NCBI GenBank assembly: GCA_948144175.1
Contig: CANXME010002068.1
Location: 1 to 64,000, forward strand
Direction of reading: 5' to 3'
Source of the DNA: Closterium sp. NIES-65
Taxonomy: Eukaryota > Streptophyta > Zygnematophyceae > Desmidiales > Closteriaceae
DNA: 64,000 bases
Shown piece after piece: positions 1 through 13,563 of the stretch. Position 1 is the stretch's first letter, and each line of letters begins with the position of its first letter. A model generated the notes under the pieces. The model was not told where the DNA came from. It made no database searches and saw nothing but the letters and a program-made list of their open reading frames with translations. The translations under genes were made by a program, and so were the position numbers.

Positions 1-900
1 CCCTCGCGCCGCCCTTACGGCCCCTTAAGGCCCCTCGCATCGCCCTTACGGCCCCCGCGCGGCCCCTTTCGGCCCCTCGCGGCGCCCTTTCCGGCCCCTT
101 ACGGCCCCGTCTAGGCCTCTTGCGACCCCGTCTAGGCCCCGTCTAGGCCCCTTACGGCCCCTCCGCGGCCCCGTCTAGGCCCCTTGCGGCCTCGCTACAG
201 CCCCGTCTAGGCCCCTTACGGCCCGTCCGCGGCCCCGTCTAGACCCTTGCGGCCCCGCTACGGCCCCGTCTAGGCCCCTTACGGCCCCTCCGCGGCCCCG
301 TCTAGGCCCCTTGCGGCCCCGCTACGGCCCCGTCTAGGCCCCTTACGGCCCATCCGCGGCCCCGTCTAGGCCCCTTGCGGCCCCGCTACGGCCCAGTCTA
401 GGCCCCTTATGGCCCCTCCGCGGCCCCGTCTAGGCCCCTTACGGCCCCGTCGCCGCCACGTGCGGCCCCGTCGCCGCCACCAGCGGCCCCGTCGCCACCA
501 CCTGCGGCCCCGTCGCCGCCACCTGCGGCCACGCAACCGCCACGTGCGGCCTCGCCGCCACCTACGGCCCCGTCACCGTCACCTGCGGCCCCGTCGCTCT
601 CCCCTAGCGGCCTTGTCACCGCTCAGCCGCCCAGCGACCGAGCCGCCGAGCAGCCCAGCAACCCTGCCACCGAGCCGCTCAGCAGCCGAGTCGCCCTACC
701 GCCGAGCCGCCCTGCCGCCGAGCCGCCCAGCAGCCGAGCCGCCCAGCAGCCGAGCCGCCTTGCCGCCGAGCCGCCCAGCAGCCGAGCCGCCCAGTAGCCG
801 AGCCACCCTGCCGCCGAGCCGCTCAGCAGCCGAGCCACCCTGCCGCCGAGCTGCCGAGCTGCCGAGCCGCCCTACTTTCGAGCCGCTGCTGTTCCTACCG
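1..900 (+). repeat. GC-rich minisatellite leader of copia 1
   Basis: The first 450 bases are tandem variants of a unit built on CCGTCTAGGCCCCTTACGG, mixed with CCGCTACGGCC and CCTCCGCGGCC. This passes into CGTCGCCGCCACCTGCGGCC units (to about 600), then GCCGAGCCGCCCAGCAG units (to about 870). It lies in the untranslated leader before the Gag start at 962. The open frames across it are low-complexity Pro/Arg/Ala translations, not genes. Confidence 0.85.
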
Positions 901-3900
901 GTGCTCCCCGGCCCTCCTTCCTCGGACTGGTGAGCTCACTTCCTGCTAGGCCACTGCAGTCATGGCTACCCCCAGTGTCCTTACTTTTGATGCTGAGGGC
1001 CGTGCCGATGACTTTGAGGTCTGGGTCGATGACCTCCAGCTATTTCTCCAGTACGATAGGGCAGACGGACTCTCTCTGTTCGATCTCACCTCTGGTGTCT
1101 CTCCTGCCCCGCCTGCCACTGCTGACAACACTGTTCGCTCACAGTGGGCCACACATGATGCTGTTGCTCGCCTTGCTGTGCGTCGCCACTTACTGACCAC
1201 TGAGCGGGCACACTTTAGCCAGTACAAGAGTGCTCAGACCTTGTACGACGCTGTAGTTGCACGCTACTCTTCCCCTGCCACTGCTGCACGCAGCCGCCTC
1301 ATGCTACCGTACCTCTTCCTTCACCTTGCTGCCTTTCCCACAGTCGCTGACCTCATTACGCACCTCCGCACTAGTGACACTCGCTACCGCGCTGTGCTTC
1401 CTGCTGACCCTCTTCGCGTAGTCAGGGACCACTTCCTCTCAGTTTTCCCCACCACTCTCACCGTTGACCTCCACGAGAAGGGCCTCCTAGCAGCAGAGAA
1501 GAGCATAGTCGCTGTAGGAGCCTCTCGTGGTGACCCTCGCACCCCCGTCTTTGAGGGGTGTTCCCCCTGCCCCCTCTTGCCCTCTGTTGCTTCAGCTGCT
1601 GCGGCCGACCTCGTTGGTTTCGAGTCGGTCGGCGCTGCGTCTGCCCCTAGCAGAAGACGCTGCACCGGCAAGGGCAAGGGGGGCAAGGGCGCTGGAGAGG
1701 CTGGCGAGGGCGGTGGAGGTGGTGGTGGAGGCAGTGGAGGGGGTGGTGGTGGGAGTGGTGGCGGGGGTGGCGACGGCAGCGGCAGCAGTGGAGGCGGAGG
1801 AGGCGGCGGTGGTGGCGGAGGGAGCGGAGGCGGCGGAGGTGGCGGAGGAGGCGGAGGTGGAGGAGGCGGCGGAGTCGGCGGCGGCGGTAGTGGACCTGCT
1901 CGCGGCTCTGCGCAGAGGAGTGGCTCTAGTGGTGGTACGCGCCAACAGCAGCAGAGCAGTTGTGAGACCCTGTCACCTCAGCAGCTTCGTGAGTGGTACG
2001 CTGCGCGTCAGCGCGGTGGGGGTACGGGTCCCTGCACCTACGTTCTCCGCACCGGCGACCGCGCTGGTGAGCAGTGCGGGGGCCCGCACTCCACCCAGCT
2101 TTGCTTCGGCCGCCTGACGGATGCGTGGCGTCACCAGTTCCCTGGGGCCTCTAAGATCCCTCGCTGGGGAGAACTGTCTAGGGCGGGGGTTGCTATCTTT
2201 GATCTTGATTTTGATGCCATTCTTGCTGCCATGTATGCTGTTGATGATAGTGTTGCGGGTGACTGTTACCTGTGTGTACCGCCTGACCCGGGCATTGAGG
2301 CTGCTGCTCTAGGTGCTCGTGCGTCTGCTGCCCCAAGTGCCAGTGCGTCTGCTGCCCTAGGTGCTGGTGAGTCTGCGCTCTAAGGTACTACATCGGCTCA
2401 GGCCTTACACACCTTCACCCTTGACTCGGGTGCGTCCCGCTCCTTCTTTCGAGACCGCACCACTCTTACACCGCTCAGTCGGCCGGTTGCAGTCTCCCTG
2501 GCGGACCCCTCCGGGGGTCCTTTCCTTGCTAGCTTCTCCACTGTCTTACCGTGCCCGGCAGCCCCCTCTGGCACCCTCTCAGGTCTCTACCTCCCCTCGT
2601 TCTCTACGAACTTGGTGAGTGGAGCGGACCTACAGGATAGGGGGGTTGACCAGTTCACTCCTGCGAGTCAGCGGGTGACCCACTGCACGTGTGCTCGGAC
2701 AGGCCGACACTTGGCCACGTTCACCCGTTGGCCAGGGTCAAGCCTGTACACCCTTACTACTGAGTCTCCTTCGGCTGCTGAGTCTGGCCAAGTAGCTGCG
2801 TGAGTCAGGTGTTTGCTGCAGCGTCCAGGTCTGGTCCTGAGTCTGCTCCGTGCTCGTGTCGTCTCCTGTCCCACATGACTCTCCTTTGGCACCACCGCCT
2901 TGGTCAACCCTCTCTGCCTCGTCTCCGAGGCATGGCCTCCCGTGTCCTTGTCTCTGGTCTCCCTCGGTCTCTGGCCTGGCCCTACCTGCGTCCCCTGCGT
3001 CGAGGGGCGACAGCGCGCCGTCCCTCACTCCTCCGAGTTTCCTCCGACAGAGGATCCACTGCAGACTCTCCACATGGACGTGTGGGGCCCCGCCCGCGTC
3101 AGTGGGCAGGGGCGCGAGCGGTACTTCCTGCTGGTGGTTGACGACTACTCGCGTTACACCACAGTCTTCCCCTTGCGCAGCAAGGGTGACGTCACTGAGG
3201 TGTTGATCGATTGGATCCGCGCAGCTCGTCTCCAGCTCAGGGAGAGTTTCGCCTCGGACTTTCCTGTTCTGCGTCTGCACTCGGACAGAGGCGGGGAGTT
3301 TTCCTCTGCCCGTCTGGGAGCTTTCTGTCGTGCGCAGGGCATCCGCCAGACGTTCACGCTTCCGGCCTCTCCACAGCAAAATGGGATTGTTGAGCGCCGC
3401 ATTGGCATGGTGATGGACGTCGCTCGTACGTCCATGATGCATGCGGCTGCCCCCAATTTTCTGTGGCCGTTTGCGGTTCAGTACGCTGCGCATCAGCTCA
3501 ACTTTCAGCCCCGGGTCTCCTTGCCAGAGACCTCCCCCGCCTTGCGGTGGACCGGGAAGGTTCGCGATGCGTCTGCGTTTCGGGTCTGGGGATCTCGGGC
3601 GTTTGTCCGCGACTTGTCTGCGGACAAGCTGTCCCCCCGTGCTGTTCCTTGCGTCTTCCTTGGCTTCCCCCCTGACGCGCCTGGGTGGCAGTTTTACCAC
3701 CCCACCTCGCGCCGTGTTCTCTCCTGCCAGGACGTTATCTTTGACGAGTCGGTGCCTTACTACCGTCTCTTCCCCTACCACACTGCACCCCTCCCCCCCC
3801 GCCGCTCTTCCTCGCGCCAATCCCCCCCCCGGTAGACCCCCTCCCCCCTCAGGGTCCTGCCCCACCAGGTGTGTCCCAGGTAGACGCAGTCGAGCCTGTC

Positions 3901-6900
3901 AAGGTAGTTGTTGACTCTGGTGCTGCTAGAGGTGCTGAACCTGCGGGTGCCGGGTCTGGGGGTGCTGAGACTGGGGGTGCTGAGACTGGGGGTGCTGAGT
4001 CTGGGGGTGCTGAGTCTGGGGGTGTTGAGTCTGGGGGTGCTGGGTCTGGGGGTGCGGAGCCTGGGGGCGCTGGGTCTACTCGTGTGGCCGCCGGCGGTGC
4101 TTCGTCGAGGCGGGAGCCGCTCTCTCCACAGGAGCTGCGCTAGTGGTTTACCCGCCGCTGGGGACGTGCTGCCGGAGCTGGAGGTGCTCCCGTTGCTGCT
4201 GGTCCCGGAGGTGCTCGTACTGGCGGTCCTGGAGCTACTGGGGCCACTAGAGTTGGTCCTGCTGGAGCTGTTGGCGGTGCTGGTGCTGCAGGAGCTTGAG
4301 CTGCTGGGGGTGTTGGCGCTAGTGTTTCTACTGGCGCTGGTGCGTCTGGGGGTGCTGCTGAGGCTGCTGGAGCTGGAGCTGCTGGAGCTGGAGCTGCTAG
4401 AGGTGTTGGCGCTGGAGGTACTGCTGGTGCTAGTGCTTCTGAGGGTGCTGGAGTTGGCGCTGTTGGAGCTGGAGGTGCTGCTGGCGCTGGTGCTGCCGCT
4501 GAGGGTAGTGGTGCTGTCCTTGCTGGTTCTGGAGGCGCTGCGCGGCTGAGGCCGTACTTCGTTTCACTCCTGGAGCACGTTCTTGGTCTCCCGCCCTCTA
4601 TTGGTCCTGCTCCTCCCTTCGAGTGTCCACAGCCTGTCCAGTCCCAGTCACAGTTACAGCCCACCTTCCCTCTACCTGCTCCTTCTCCCTACACTGGCCC
4701 TACTGGAGGTCTTGCTGAGCGTTGTGAGCCTGCGTCTCGTCCCGCGTCACCTGTTCGTGCTACTCGCACTAGTGGTCGTACTGCGCGTTTGCGTCCTCCT
4801 GTGGTCTCCGGCACACACCAGATGGCGCTACGTCCTTCAACTGCTCCTCTGCGTGTCCTGTACCGTCTCCTCCAGAGTCCTCTCTTCCTACTCTTGCTGA
4901 CCCTGAGTCTGACTCTCTTCGTGCTGCTAGTCCTTCTGTCACGCGTCTTCTGGCTACTGTTGTCACTGACCCTTCCTTTGAGTCCACTGCTGCGTCTGCC
5001 CTAGTTGCTGAGCTTGCCGACTTTGCTACTCGCTGTCGTCTAGACTACGCTGCTAGTCTCGTTGCTGAGTCTGAGTCTGTCTGTCCTCCGTCCGTCGAGG
5101 GTGAGTGTGCTCTTAGCACGGACGTCCTTGAGGACACGCAGGAGGAGTTCCACTGCTTTGCTGCTGCTTTGCCCTATCTCGTGTCCACGCTGATTGCCCC
5201 TGAGGGAGACCCGGATGCACCAGACATCCCGACTCCTGGATCGTACGCTGAGGCGATCGAGGGTCCCTACTCCTCTCAGTGGCAGTCGGCCACGGACGCA
5301 GAGATGGCTTCCTGGAAGTCCACAGGCACCTACGTTGACGAGGTTCCCCCACCTGGGGCGAACATCGTCAGTGGCATGTGGATCTTCAGGGTGAAGCGGC
5401 CGCCGGGTTCTCCGCCTGTCTTCAAGGCGCGTTACGTGGCTCGAGGCTTCAGTCAGCGGCAGGAAGTTGACTACTTTCAGACCTTCTCTCCCACCCCGAA
5501 GATGACCACTCTTCGGGTGCTGCTGCACATAGCTGCTCAGCGCGACTACGAGCTTCACTCTCTTGACTTCAGCACAGCTTTCCTGCAGGGCAGCCTGCAC
5601 GAGGAGATCTGGCTGCGCCGCCCACCTGGCTTCACTGGGTCGTTTCCTCCTGGTACCCAGTGGAGCCTCCGGCGGCCAGTCTACGGTCTCCGCTAGGCGC
5701 CCCGTAAGTGGCACGACACACTGAGGACTACACTTGCGGCTCTTGGGTTTGCTCCTTCTACAGCCGACCCGTCGCTGTTTCTGCGCACCGACACCTCTTT
5801 GCCACCGTTCTACATCCTTGTGTACGTCGAGGACTTGGTCTTTGCCACTGCTGACACTGCTGGACTCGCCCACGTGAAGTCCGAGCTGCACAAGAGACAC
5901 ACGTGCACATACCTGGGTGAACTGCGCAGCTACCTTGGCTTGCAGATCACCCGGGACAGAGCACACCGCACCATTACCCTAACTAAGTCACACATGGTGC
6001 AGCAGGTCCTTCAGCGCTTCGGCTTCACGTACTCCTCGCCTCATGCCACTCCTCTGTCTACTCGCCACTCGCTCTCAGCTCTGCCTTCGGATGAGTCCGT
6101 AGAGCCGAGTGGCCCGTACCCAGAGCTTGTTGGCTGCCTCATGTACCTGATGACCTGCACACGACCTGACCTTGCATACCCTCTTAGCATCTTGGCACGC
6201 TATGTTGCTCCTGGGAGACACCGACCAGAGCACATGGCTGCAGCGAAGAGGGTGTTGCGCTACGTGTGCAGTACGTCGGGCATGGGGCTAGTGCTTGGAG
6301 GGCGGCGTCGAGTGGTTCTCACAGGTCACGCAGACGCTTCTTGGGCTGACGACCAGGCTCTGCAGCGGTCATCACAGGGTTACACCTTCAGCCTTGGCTC
6401 TGGCTCTGTTTCGTGGCGGTCTACCCGCTCGTCTTCTGTTCTCAGCTCCAGCTGTGAGGCTGAGATCTACGCTGGGGCCATGGCTGCACAGGAGCTACGC
6501 TGGCTCACCTACCTGCTGACTAACCTAGGAGAGCCGCCTCGTTCTCCTCCAGTTCTGTACGTAGACAACAAGGCCATACTGGCCTTGTGTCGGGAGCACA
6601 GACTGGAGCACAGAACGAAGCACATTGCTCTCCGCTACTTCCTGGCTCGTGAGCTGCAGCAGCGTGGTCAGCTCCGCCTCATACGTGGCCTCTGAGGCCA
6701 ACACTGGTAATATATTCACCAAGGCCCTTCCGCCTTGTGATCATCAGCGCTTCTGTACTGTGCTAGGGTCTTGTGCCTACTTGGCCTTACTGCTCGCTTC
6801 TTGACCTTGCTTGTACTGTCCTCTTTCTATACCTGCACTTGCTTGTTTTACCTTTAGATATATGATCTTGCATGTGAACTGGCTTTGTGGCCTTGCTCTT

Positions 6901-7004
6901 GTGCTCGGACTGTGTGGTGACGTTGTGATCCACCCTGAGCTTGCTTTGCTTTGCTTGACTGGTCTTGTGACACCTTGTTCTCCCCCACTCTGCCTATGGG
7001 GGTG

Positions 7005-7129
7005 TGTCAAGCATATATGCTATAGTCTGTGTAGGCTGTAGTGGGGCAGTTCATATGGGGTACAACACTTTAGGGTTTGCTACTTGTACTCCCCTTTCTG
7101 CTCAATGCATTCTTTCTCGTTTCTCGTCA
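7005..7129 (+). repeat. 3' LTR of copia 1
   Basis: Starts TGTCAAGC directly after CTATGGGGGTG and ends TCGTCA, 125 bp. It shares the core TGTAGGCTGTAGTGGGGCAG with the other copia LTRs in the window. The expected matching target duplication lies left of the window and cannot be checked. Confidence 0.8.
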
Positions 7130-9109
7130 AAAAGTGCGTAAATACACTCTTCAAATGATTTCCTCAAAATTTGAAACCAAAGTTAAAGGGTTGCTACGCA
7201 ACCCAATAAAAGTATATCAGGAGTGTGCAATAGCTGTTTATGAGGAAGAGCTTTAGGAGGTATAGGTTGAACAATTTTGTAAGCATGCCTATATTCAAGG
7301 AAAGGCGTGTTCTCACCGGCCCTCTACGTATCAGGTCACACGTTTTTGTGTGGCGCCCGCGCATTCACACTAACACGGAAAATGTTGGGAGATTTGCTGG
7401 TTCATGAACCTGGTTGTATTCACTGATGTGCATGTGCCAACAATCTTGGATTCTGTAGCAATTTACATCTTCAGGCCTTGCTATTTCCTGCCAATTTTCC
7501 CCTTTGCTGTTGCAGTATTACAATGCTTTCCAAGGGTCGAATTTCAGAGGCGCGCAAGCCAACTCCCCCCACTGGAGAATGAAAAGGCTTGTTTCTGACT
7601 TGTTGACCAGGTGTCCTTGAGGGAGGGGCATTCAACGGAGACCAACCTGGATGTATTTATTCATAGACTGCCTCAGTCCATCTAAGTAGTAACCAGAGCG
7701 CCACCAACACCAACCTGCCCCCCTCCAACGATTGTGTACCCAGTAGAGCAAAGCGAATCAGAGTCACATTTGTACTTACATAAACAGATCTGCATAAAAG
7801 ATCTGGAAGTGCTTTTTGATGTGTTTATATTACCAACTATCAAGAGATAGGATATTTGTGTCCTGGCTCCCTCCGTTCTTCCCCTGGTGTTCTCCATTTT
7901 CTTTCATGATCACGCGTGGCGGCCGCGACTTTCCAACTTCTCATGGCCCTATTGAACAGCTTTTAGGGTTTCCCATGCTGCATGGACGGACAGAGGCGTG
8001 GTTTGCTTGACCCTTCAAAGTTCGAGAGGCCAAGTAAACCGAACAGACACCTCAAGCAAGGCTAGAAGCTCTGATAGAAGCTTCTCCCTTAGCCTTGCCT
8101 CCATCCTCCACGCACCAGCCATGCTGACTCATTCCTCCTCTGGCTCACTTCCCATCACCTAACCAGACATCGGAGCAGCGCTGTTTCTGTGTTATCACAC
8201 GCAGCATTCCAAGTCGGCTATGGTTTACCCGCAGCCAGTGGAGAGCAAGCATTATCCGAGTCTGGTACAGGCCCGCTGCTAGCTAATACATCCGCGTCTC
8301 CTCTGAAACCGCATTTCGAAATCTTCCTGTACTCTCATAGTAGCGCTGTGTAATGCTCGTATCTCTCCGTTTTCCGCTCACTATTGACAGCACCTGCTTC
8401 CTGCTTTCGGCAGGTGGCATTAGTTAGTTCATTCGCCGCGTTAGGGACTGCGAGTCTGCGTCTGCAACTGTCCGTCACGATCAGCGCTCGACCTTTGGAT
8501 CACAACTTTCGTTGGGCTTTTCGGGTTCGCTCGGCGCGCACGCATGTCGGACCATACCGACCATCGTTTGCACGCTCGGATAACAACACGGCAGTAACAA
8601 CTCGTCGTCACGATTATCATAGCCATTATCTTAGCTAGTACAGTCATCGTTTAACGTTCAACTGGTAACTGAGCACGCACCGCCAACGGCTGCTTCTTCC
8701 ATTCGTCGGAGCGCGCTTCGTTACAGGCATCCGCTCGTCCGTAATCCGTTCCATCTCATCGGCAGTCACACCTCTCATTTCGTAAAAGCCCAAAAATATT
8801 GGTATCGTGCGCTCACGCGGTTGTTGCCCTGCTGCGACCCGCGTCTCGTAGCAGCGCCGCGGCGCTCCGTCCGATTCGGGCCGCGCTTGCCGCCGCTTTT
8901 AGGAACACCTCGCGTTTCGCACTTTAGGAGCCTCCGTAATTGGCCCCATAACCCTGGGGCAAAAGCAATTGGTCTGTCCTGTTGGCCCGGCAGTTTTTCT
9001 ACGGAGATTAGAGACACGAGCGAGCGGCGCGAGGTGGCACCGAGAGTTAATCGGCGCGAGGTGGCCATTGATTCTGGCGTGTAGGGGGAGGGGGGTGAGA
9101 GGGGGTGGG
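7130..9109. other. 5' flank of the kinase gene, no gene recognised
   Basis: No supported gene in about 2 kb. Open frames here are short and resemble nothing I recognise. The right part (about 8100-9100) is of mixed composition and probably holds the kinase promoter and 5' UTR. I could not place a TATA box or an upstream exon with confidence. Confidence 0.5.
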
Positions 9110-12100
9110 ATGACCGGCGGAGTTTACGGGTCGAAAGGTTCGGGGCGGGGAGCCTCCGCGCGGCACCGGGAGCGGTTGCGGGACGACGAGAGCGGGCGGG
9201 GGAGCAGGGGGAGCCACGGCAGCCGCGGGGAGTCGAGCGGGGGAAGCAACAGCGGCGGAAACGAGTCGTCCGTGAATGGAGGGGCCACCGCGTGGGCCAT
9301 AGACTTTACAGAGGTAGGGGGAACAGGGGGGCTTAGGTGGGGGGACGGAGGAGAAGGAGGTGGGAAATGGAGGTAAATATGTGGGGGAAATGGGGGAGCA
9401 AAAGGAAGGTTTAGGTGAGAGGTAGGTTTGACAGGAAGGTGTTGAGAGGTTTGAGGCAGTGTTTCTCTCAGGTTTAGGAGGGTGAGTTAGGTTTGGGGTA
9501 TGGTGTGGACGAGAGGGTGGTCAGGAGGGAGATGCGCGGGAAACAACGGCACGGACATTGAGAGTGTCGCAGGTGTGTGTGAATGGTGGTAGTTGGTTTC
9601 CAAGAAGGCCTTAATGCTGTTTAAATCAAAGTGTGAGATTTCTTTCCTTTTCCCTTAAATTTTGCACATGGCTAAATACAGGGGTTCTGGATAGGGCTTT
9701 TGTGCGAGGGATGACGCGTGCATGCCAGGGGAATAGGGGGTGGGGGGGGAGGCAAGGAAGGGGGAATGAAGGTCGGGGAAGGAAGGCAGAGGAAATGGGG
9801 TATGGGGAATTTATAGGCCTTTTGTTCTTTGTGCTTGAAAACAGTGCTGACGATTTGTGCTGCGGTGTTGCTCCCATTTGTCCCTTGTCCCACCTGCATC
9901 CAACCACACCACCCCCATCGGCCCCCCATTACCCCTATTGACCCTTGGTGGATTTCTGCCGTTCTTCCTCCTCCTCCTTCTCCTCCTCCTCCTCCTCCTT
10001 CTCCTCCTCCTCCTCCTCCTCCTCCTCCTCCTCCTCCTCCTCCTCCTCCTCCTCCTCCTCCTCCTCCTCCTCCTCCTCCTCCTCCTCCTCCTCCTCCTCC
10101 TCCCCCCTTCCCTACCCCCGTCCACTTCCTTGTCCCATTTCATAGTCCTCAAACCCTCAGCGTTCCCCGTCCCCCCCTTTCGTCTCCCTTTCTTCCATCT
10201 CCTCCCTCTTCCAATTCCTCCCTCTTCCAATTCCTCCCTCTTCCATCTCCTCCCTCTTCCATCTCTACCCTCTTCCCTCTTCCCACTTCCCGCTCCCAGG
10301 TGGAGCTGGGCGAGCTAGTCGCCACGGGCTCTCGTTCGGCGTGGTGCACAGAGCCGTGTATCGCTTCTAGCAGCGCCACAAAAACCCTCTCATCCCACCT
10401 CTCTTCCCCCGCTCCTCCCTCCCAGGTGGAGCTGGGTGAGCTAGTCGCCACGGGCTCGTTTGGCGTGGTGCACAGAGGCGTGTATCGCGGGCAGCAAATA
10501 GCGGTCAAGTTCCTGCTCTTCCCGGAAGCTAGTAGCGAGGATGACTTGAATCGGGCCAAGAGGGGGTTCCGGCAGGAGGTGGCGGTGTGGCACAAGCTGC
10601 AGCACCCAAACGTCGTGCAGGTGCGTGCGTGTGTGCGTGTGTGTGTGCGTGGGTGTGTTTGTGCGTGCGTGCGTGGGTGTGTGCGTGTGTGGCTGGTTGG
10701 ATGAGTGGGTGGGTGGGTGGGTGCATGCGTGCGTGCATGAGTGTGTGCATTCTTGACGAGTGGCCTTTCGTCTCACCCTCCCGTCTCACCCCCCCGTCCT
10801 CCTCTTCCCGCACCTCGTCCCCGAAGGCACAGTTGCTCTCGGACCATACTTACAACGTTTTTTTGGCCCTGCTATCTCTCCCGCTCTCCCTCCCGCTCTC
10901 CCTCCCGCTCTCCCTCCCTCTCTCCCTCTTGCCCCCCCTCCCGCTCTCTCTCCCGCTCCCCCTCCCCCTCCCGCTCCCCCTCCCGCTCTCTCTCCCGCTC
11001 CCCCTCCCCCTCCCGCTCCCCCTCCCGCTCTCGCTCCCCCTCCAACTCCCTCCCAACTCTTCCGTCTCACGCCCCTGCACCCATCGCACTTCTCAACCCG
11101 CCCAAGTGAGCTCTGAGTGACAGAACTCCTCAGCAGCACCTCAATCAAAGACCTGCTGCTGCCCTGTTCTTTCTCCTTCACACCCCACCCCCATCTACCC
11201 CCTCTCCCTCCCAGTTCCTAGCGTCGTACATCAACCCGCCCATGCGGGCCATAGTCACGGACGGAGTTCCCTCCCTTCCCCTACTGCCCCACCCTTTTCT
11301 CCAATCTGCGCCATTTCCCCTACCCTGCTGTCGGGATTCCCCCTCTCCCCCCTCCCCCCCCCCCTCCCTGTGATACCAGTTCCTAGGGGCGTACATCAAC
11401 CCGCCCAAGTGGGCCATAGTGACGGAGTTTCTAGAGGGCGGCACAGTCAAGGGCTTCCCCTCCCATGCCTTCTCCTTAACGTCTCGAGCCTTCATCACCT
11501 CACCTCCCCATGCCCATCCGCCATCCCCCCCCTTCTCCCCCCCTCCAGTTCCTAGGAGCGTACATCAACCCGCCCAAGTGGGCCATAGTGACGGAGTTTC
11601 TAGAGGGCGGCACAGTCAAGGGCTTCCTGTCCCGGATAGGCAAGAACCGCCTGCCGCTCAAGCAGATCGTCTCCATGGCCCTCGATGTCGCCAGGTATGC
11701 GTCTTTGTATGCATGCAAGCCTGTGCCGTGCCTTCCCATGCCCCTCTGTGCCGTTCATGCCGCTCAAGCAGATCGTCTCCATGGCCCTCGATGTCGCCAG
11801 GTATGCTTATGGCTGCCCGTGCCTGCCCGTGCCTTCCTGTGCCTTCCCATGCCTGCCAGTGCGCGTGCATCCCATGAGAAGAAAGTTGAAAGGTCACAAA
11901 CTCATTAGATAAGGCCCATTCCTGCCCCTTTCCTGTGCGTTCCTGCCCGTTCCTGCCCCTGTCATGTGTGTTCCTGCCCGTCCCTGCCCGTTCATGCCCG
12001 TGCCTGCCCGTTCATGCCCGTGCCTGCCTGTTCCTGCCTTTGCCTGCCAGTCACTTCTTCCCTCGATTTCTCACACTGTGCCTTTTCTCTGTCTCCTTTT

Positions 12101-13522
12101 ATACCCACGCCTCCGTTCCCCGCCCCCCCTATCCCCCTGTCCATTCCACCATCAGAGGCATGCAGTACCTGCACAGCACAACCACAACGTTATTCACCGC
12201 AATCTCAAGTCGTCGAATCTGCTGCTAGCGGTCTCAAAAATTCACTAGTTCCGCCCTCAGCCCAACCTCCCCTCTTTCCCCACCTTTATTCCCTCTCTAC
12301 TCCCCGTTCTCCCCTCTCCCTCCCGCCCCCAGAGGCATGCAGTACCTGCACAGTCACAACGTGATTCACCGCGACATCAATTCATGCTCCCTTCGTCCTT
12401 ACCTCTCTCACACCGCGTCTTTTCTCTGTCCCCCCTCATAACTCGCTCCCCCAGAGGCATGCAGTACCTGCACAGTCACAACGTGATTCACTGCGACCTC
12501 AAGTCGGCGAATCTGCTGCCGTCAATCTTAAAAGCCCTCCCCCCTCCCCCCTCTTTCCCCTTTCCCCCACCTCTCCCTCCCGCCTCCTCTTCCCCTCTCC
12601 CCCCCTTCCCCTCCGCCAGGGGCATGCAGTACCTGCACAGCCACAACGTGATTCACCGCGACCTCAAGTCGGCGAATCTGCTGCTGGCAGCAGACGCGAG
12701 TGTGAAGGTGGCGGACTTTGGCCTGGCGCGCACAGAGGCACAGGAGCCGGGCAACATGACCGCTGAGACGGGCACAATCAGATGGATGGCGCCGGAGGTG
12801 GGCAGTGGGTGGGGGATCTGGCGGCGCGAGAGGTGGGTTGTGTTGTTGTGAGGTGCCCCAATAGTACCTTCGTTTTGAGTGGGGAAATGGGGAGAGCGTT
12901 TGGCTTGCCTCAGGGGCTTTTGGCTTGGGTACACAGAGGCACAGGCGCCCGTCTTGCCATGGTGATGATCATGGGGAACATGGGGAACATGGGGAACATG
13001 GGGAACATGGGGAACGTGATGATCTGTTTCCAGGAGCCTGGCTCACACATCTGGTCCCCGATTTCCCTTCCCGTTTCACCTTCAGATGAGCGACCACAAG
13101 CCGCACACGCGGAAGGTGGATGTGTACAGCTATGGCATCGTGCTGTGGGGGATGAGTATAAGACCAACACACCTGGTCGCTGATTCCTTCTTCCTGTTTC
13201 CCAACCCCTTGTGCACGTCCTCCCTGCATCAGATGATCGACCACAAGCGTACACCAGAAAGGTGGACGTGTACAGCTATGGCATCGTGCTCTGGGAGATC
13301 TGTGGGAGACTAACACTCCTGATCCCTGCTCTCCCCTTTCTCCTCCCTGCATCAGATGATCGACCACAAGCCTTACACGCGGAAGGTGGACGTGTACAGC
13401 TATGGCATTGTGCTCTGGGAGATCTGCACGGCCCAATGGCCGTTTGAAGGGCTGTCCTTTGTGCAACTCGCACACGCCATTGTCGCTGATGTGAGTAGAC
13501 CTGTTGCTGCTGTTGCTGCTGT

Positions 13523-13563
<41 letters not shown>

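Larger units (their letters stand above)
1..7129 (+). mobile_element. Copia LTR retrotransposon 1, 5' end outside the window, broken
   Basis: Ty1/copia order is readable: Gag (about 962-2380), protease with a DSGAS active site (about 2420), integrase (about 2880-3770; HHRLG zinc region, SDRGGEF, QQNGI), reverse transcriptase (about 5170-6080) and RNase H (about 6100-6700). The 3' LTR (7005-7129) follows a short purine tract. The 5' LTR lies left of the window. The coding region carries several breaks, so this copy is a fossil. It belongs to the same broad family as the copies at 44456 and 60614. Confidence 0.93.

Noticed and set aside
409-933. Pro/Arg/Ala-rich open frame before copia 1 Gag
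   Set aside because: It reads the tandem leader repeat; shadows with the same bias occur in other frames.
1527-2117. Val/Ala-rich and other frames over the Gag poly-Gly stretches of the copia elements
   Set aside because: They are frame shadows of GGN repeats; the Gly frame joins the conserved Gag parts.
7404-8638. Several 60-85 codon frames left of the kinase
   Set aside because: Short, unrelated to known domains and without a coherent splice model.
9829-10704. Long open frames of poly-Pro, poly-Ser, poly-Leu and (reverse) poly-Arg
   Set aside because: They are translations of the (TCC)n microsatellite in kinase intron 1.
10300-13310. Kinase ghost exons as mutually exclusive exons
   Set aside because: Most are truncated, lack one splice site or shift frame, so alternative use is unlikely; the duplicated layout itself is kept as a finding.
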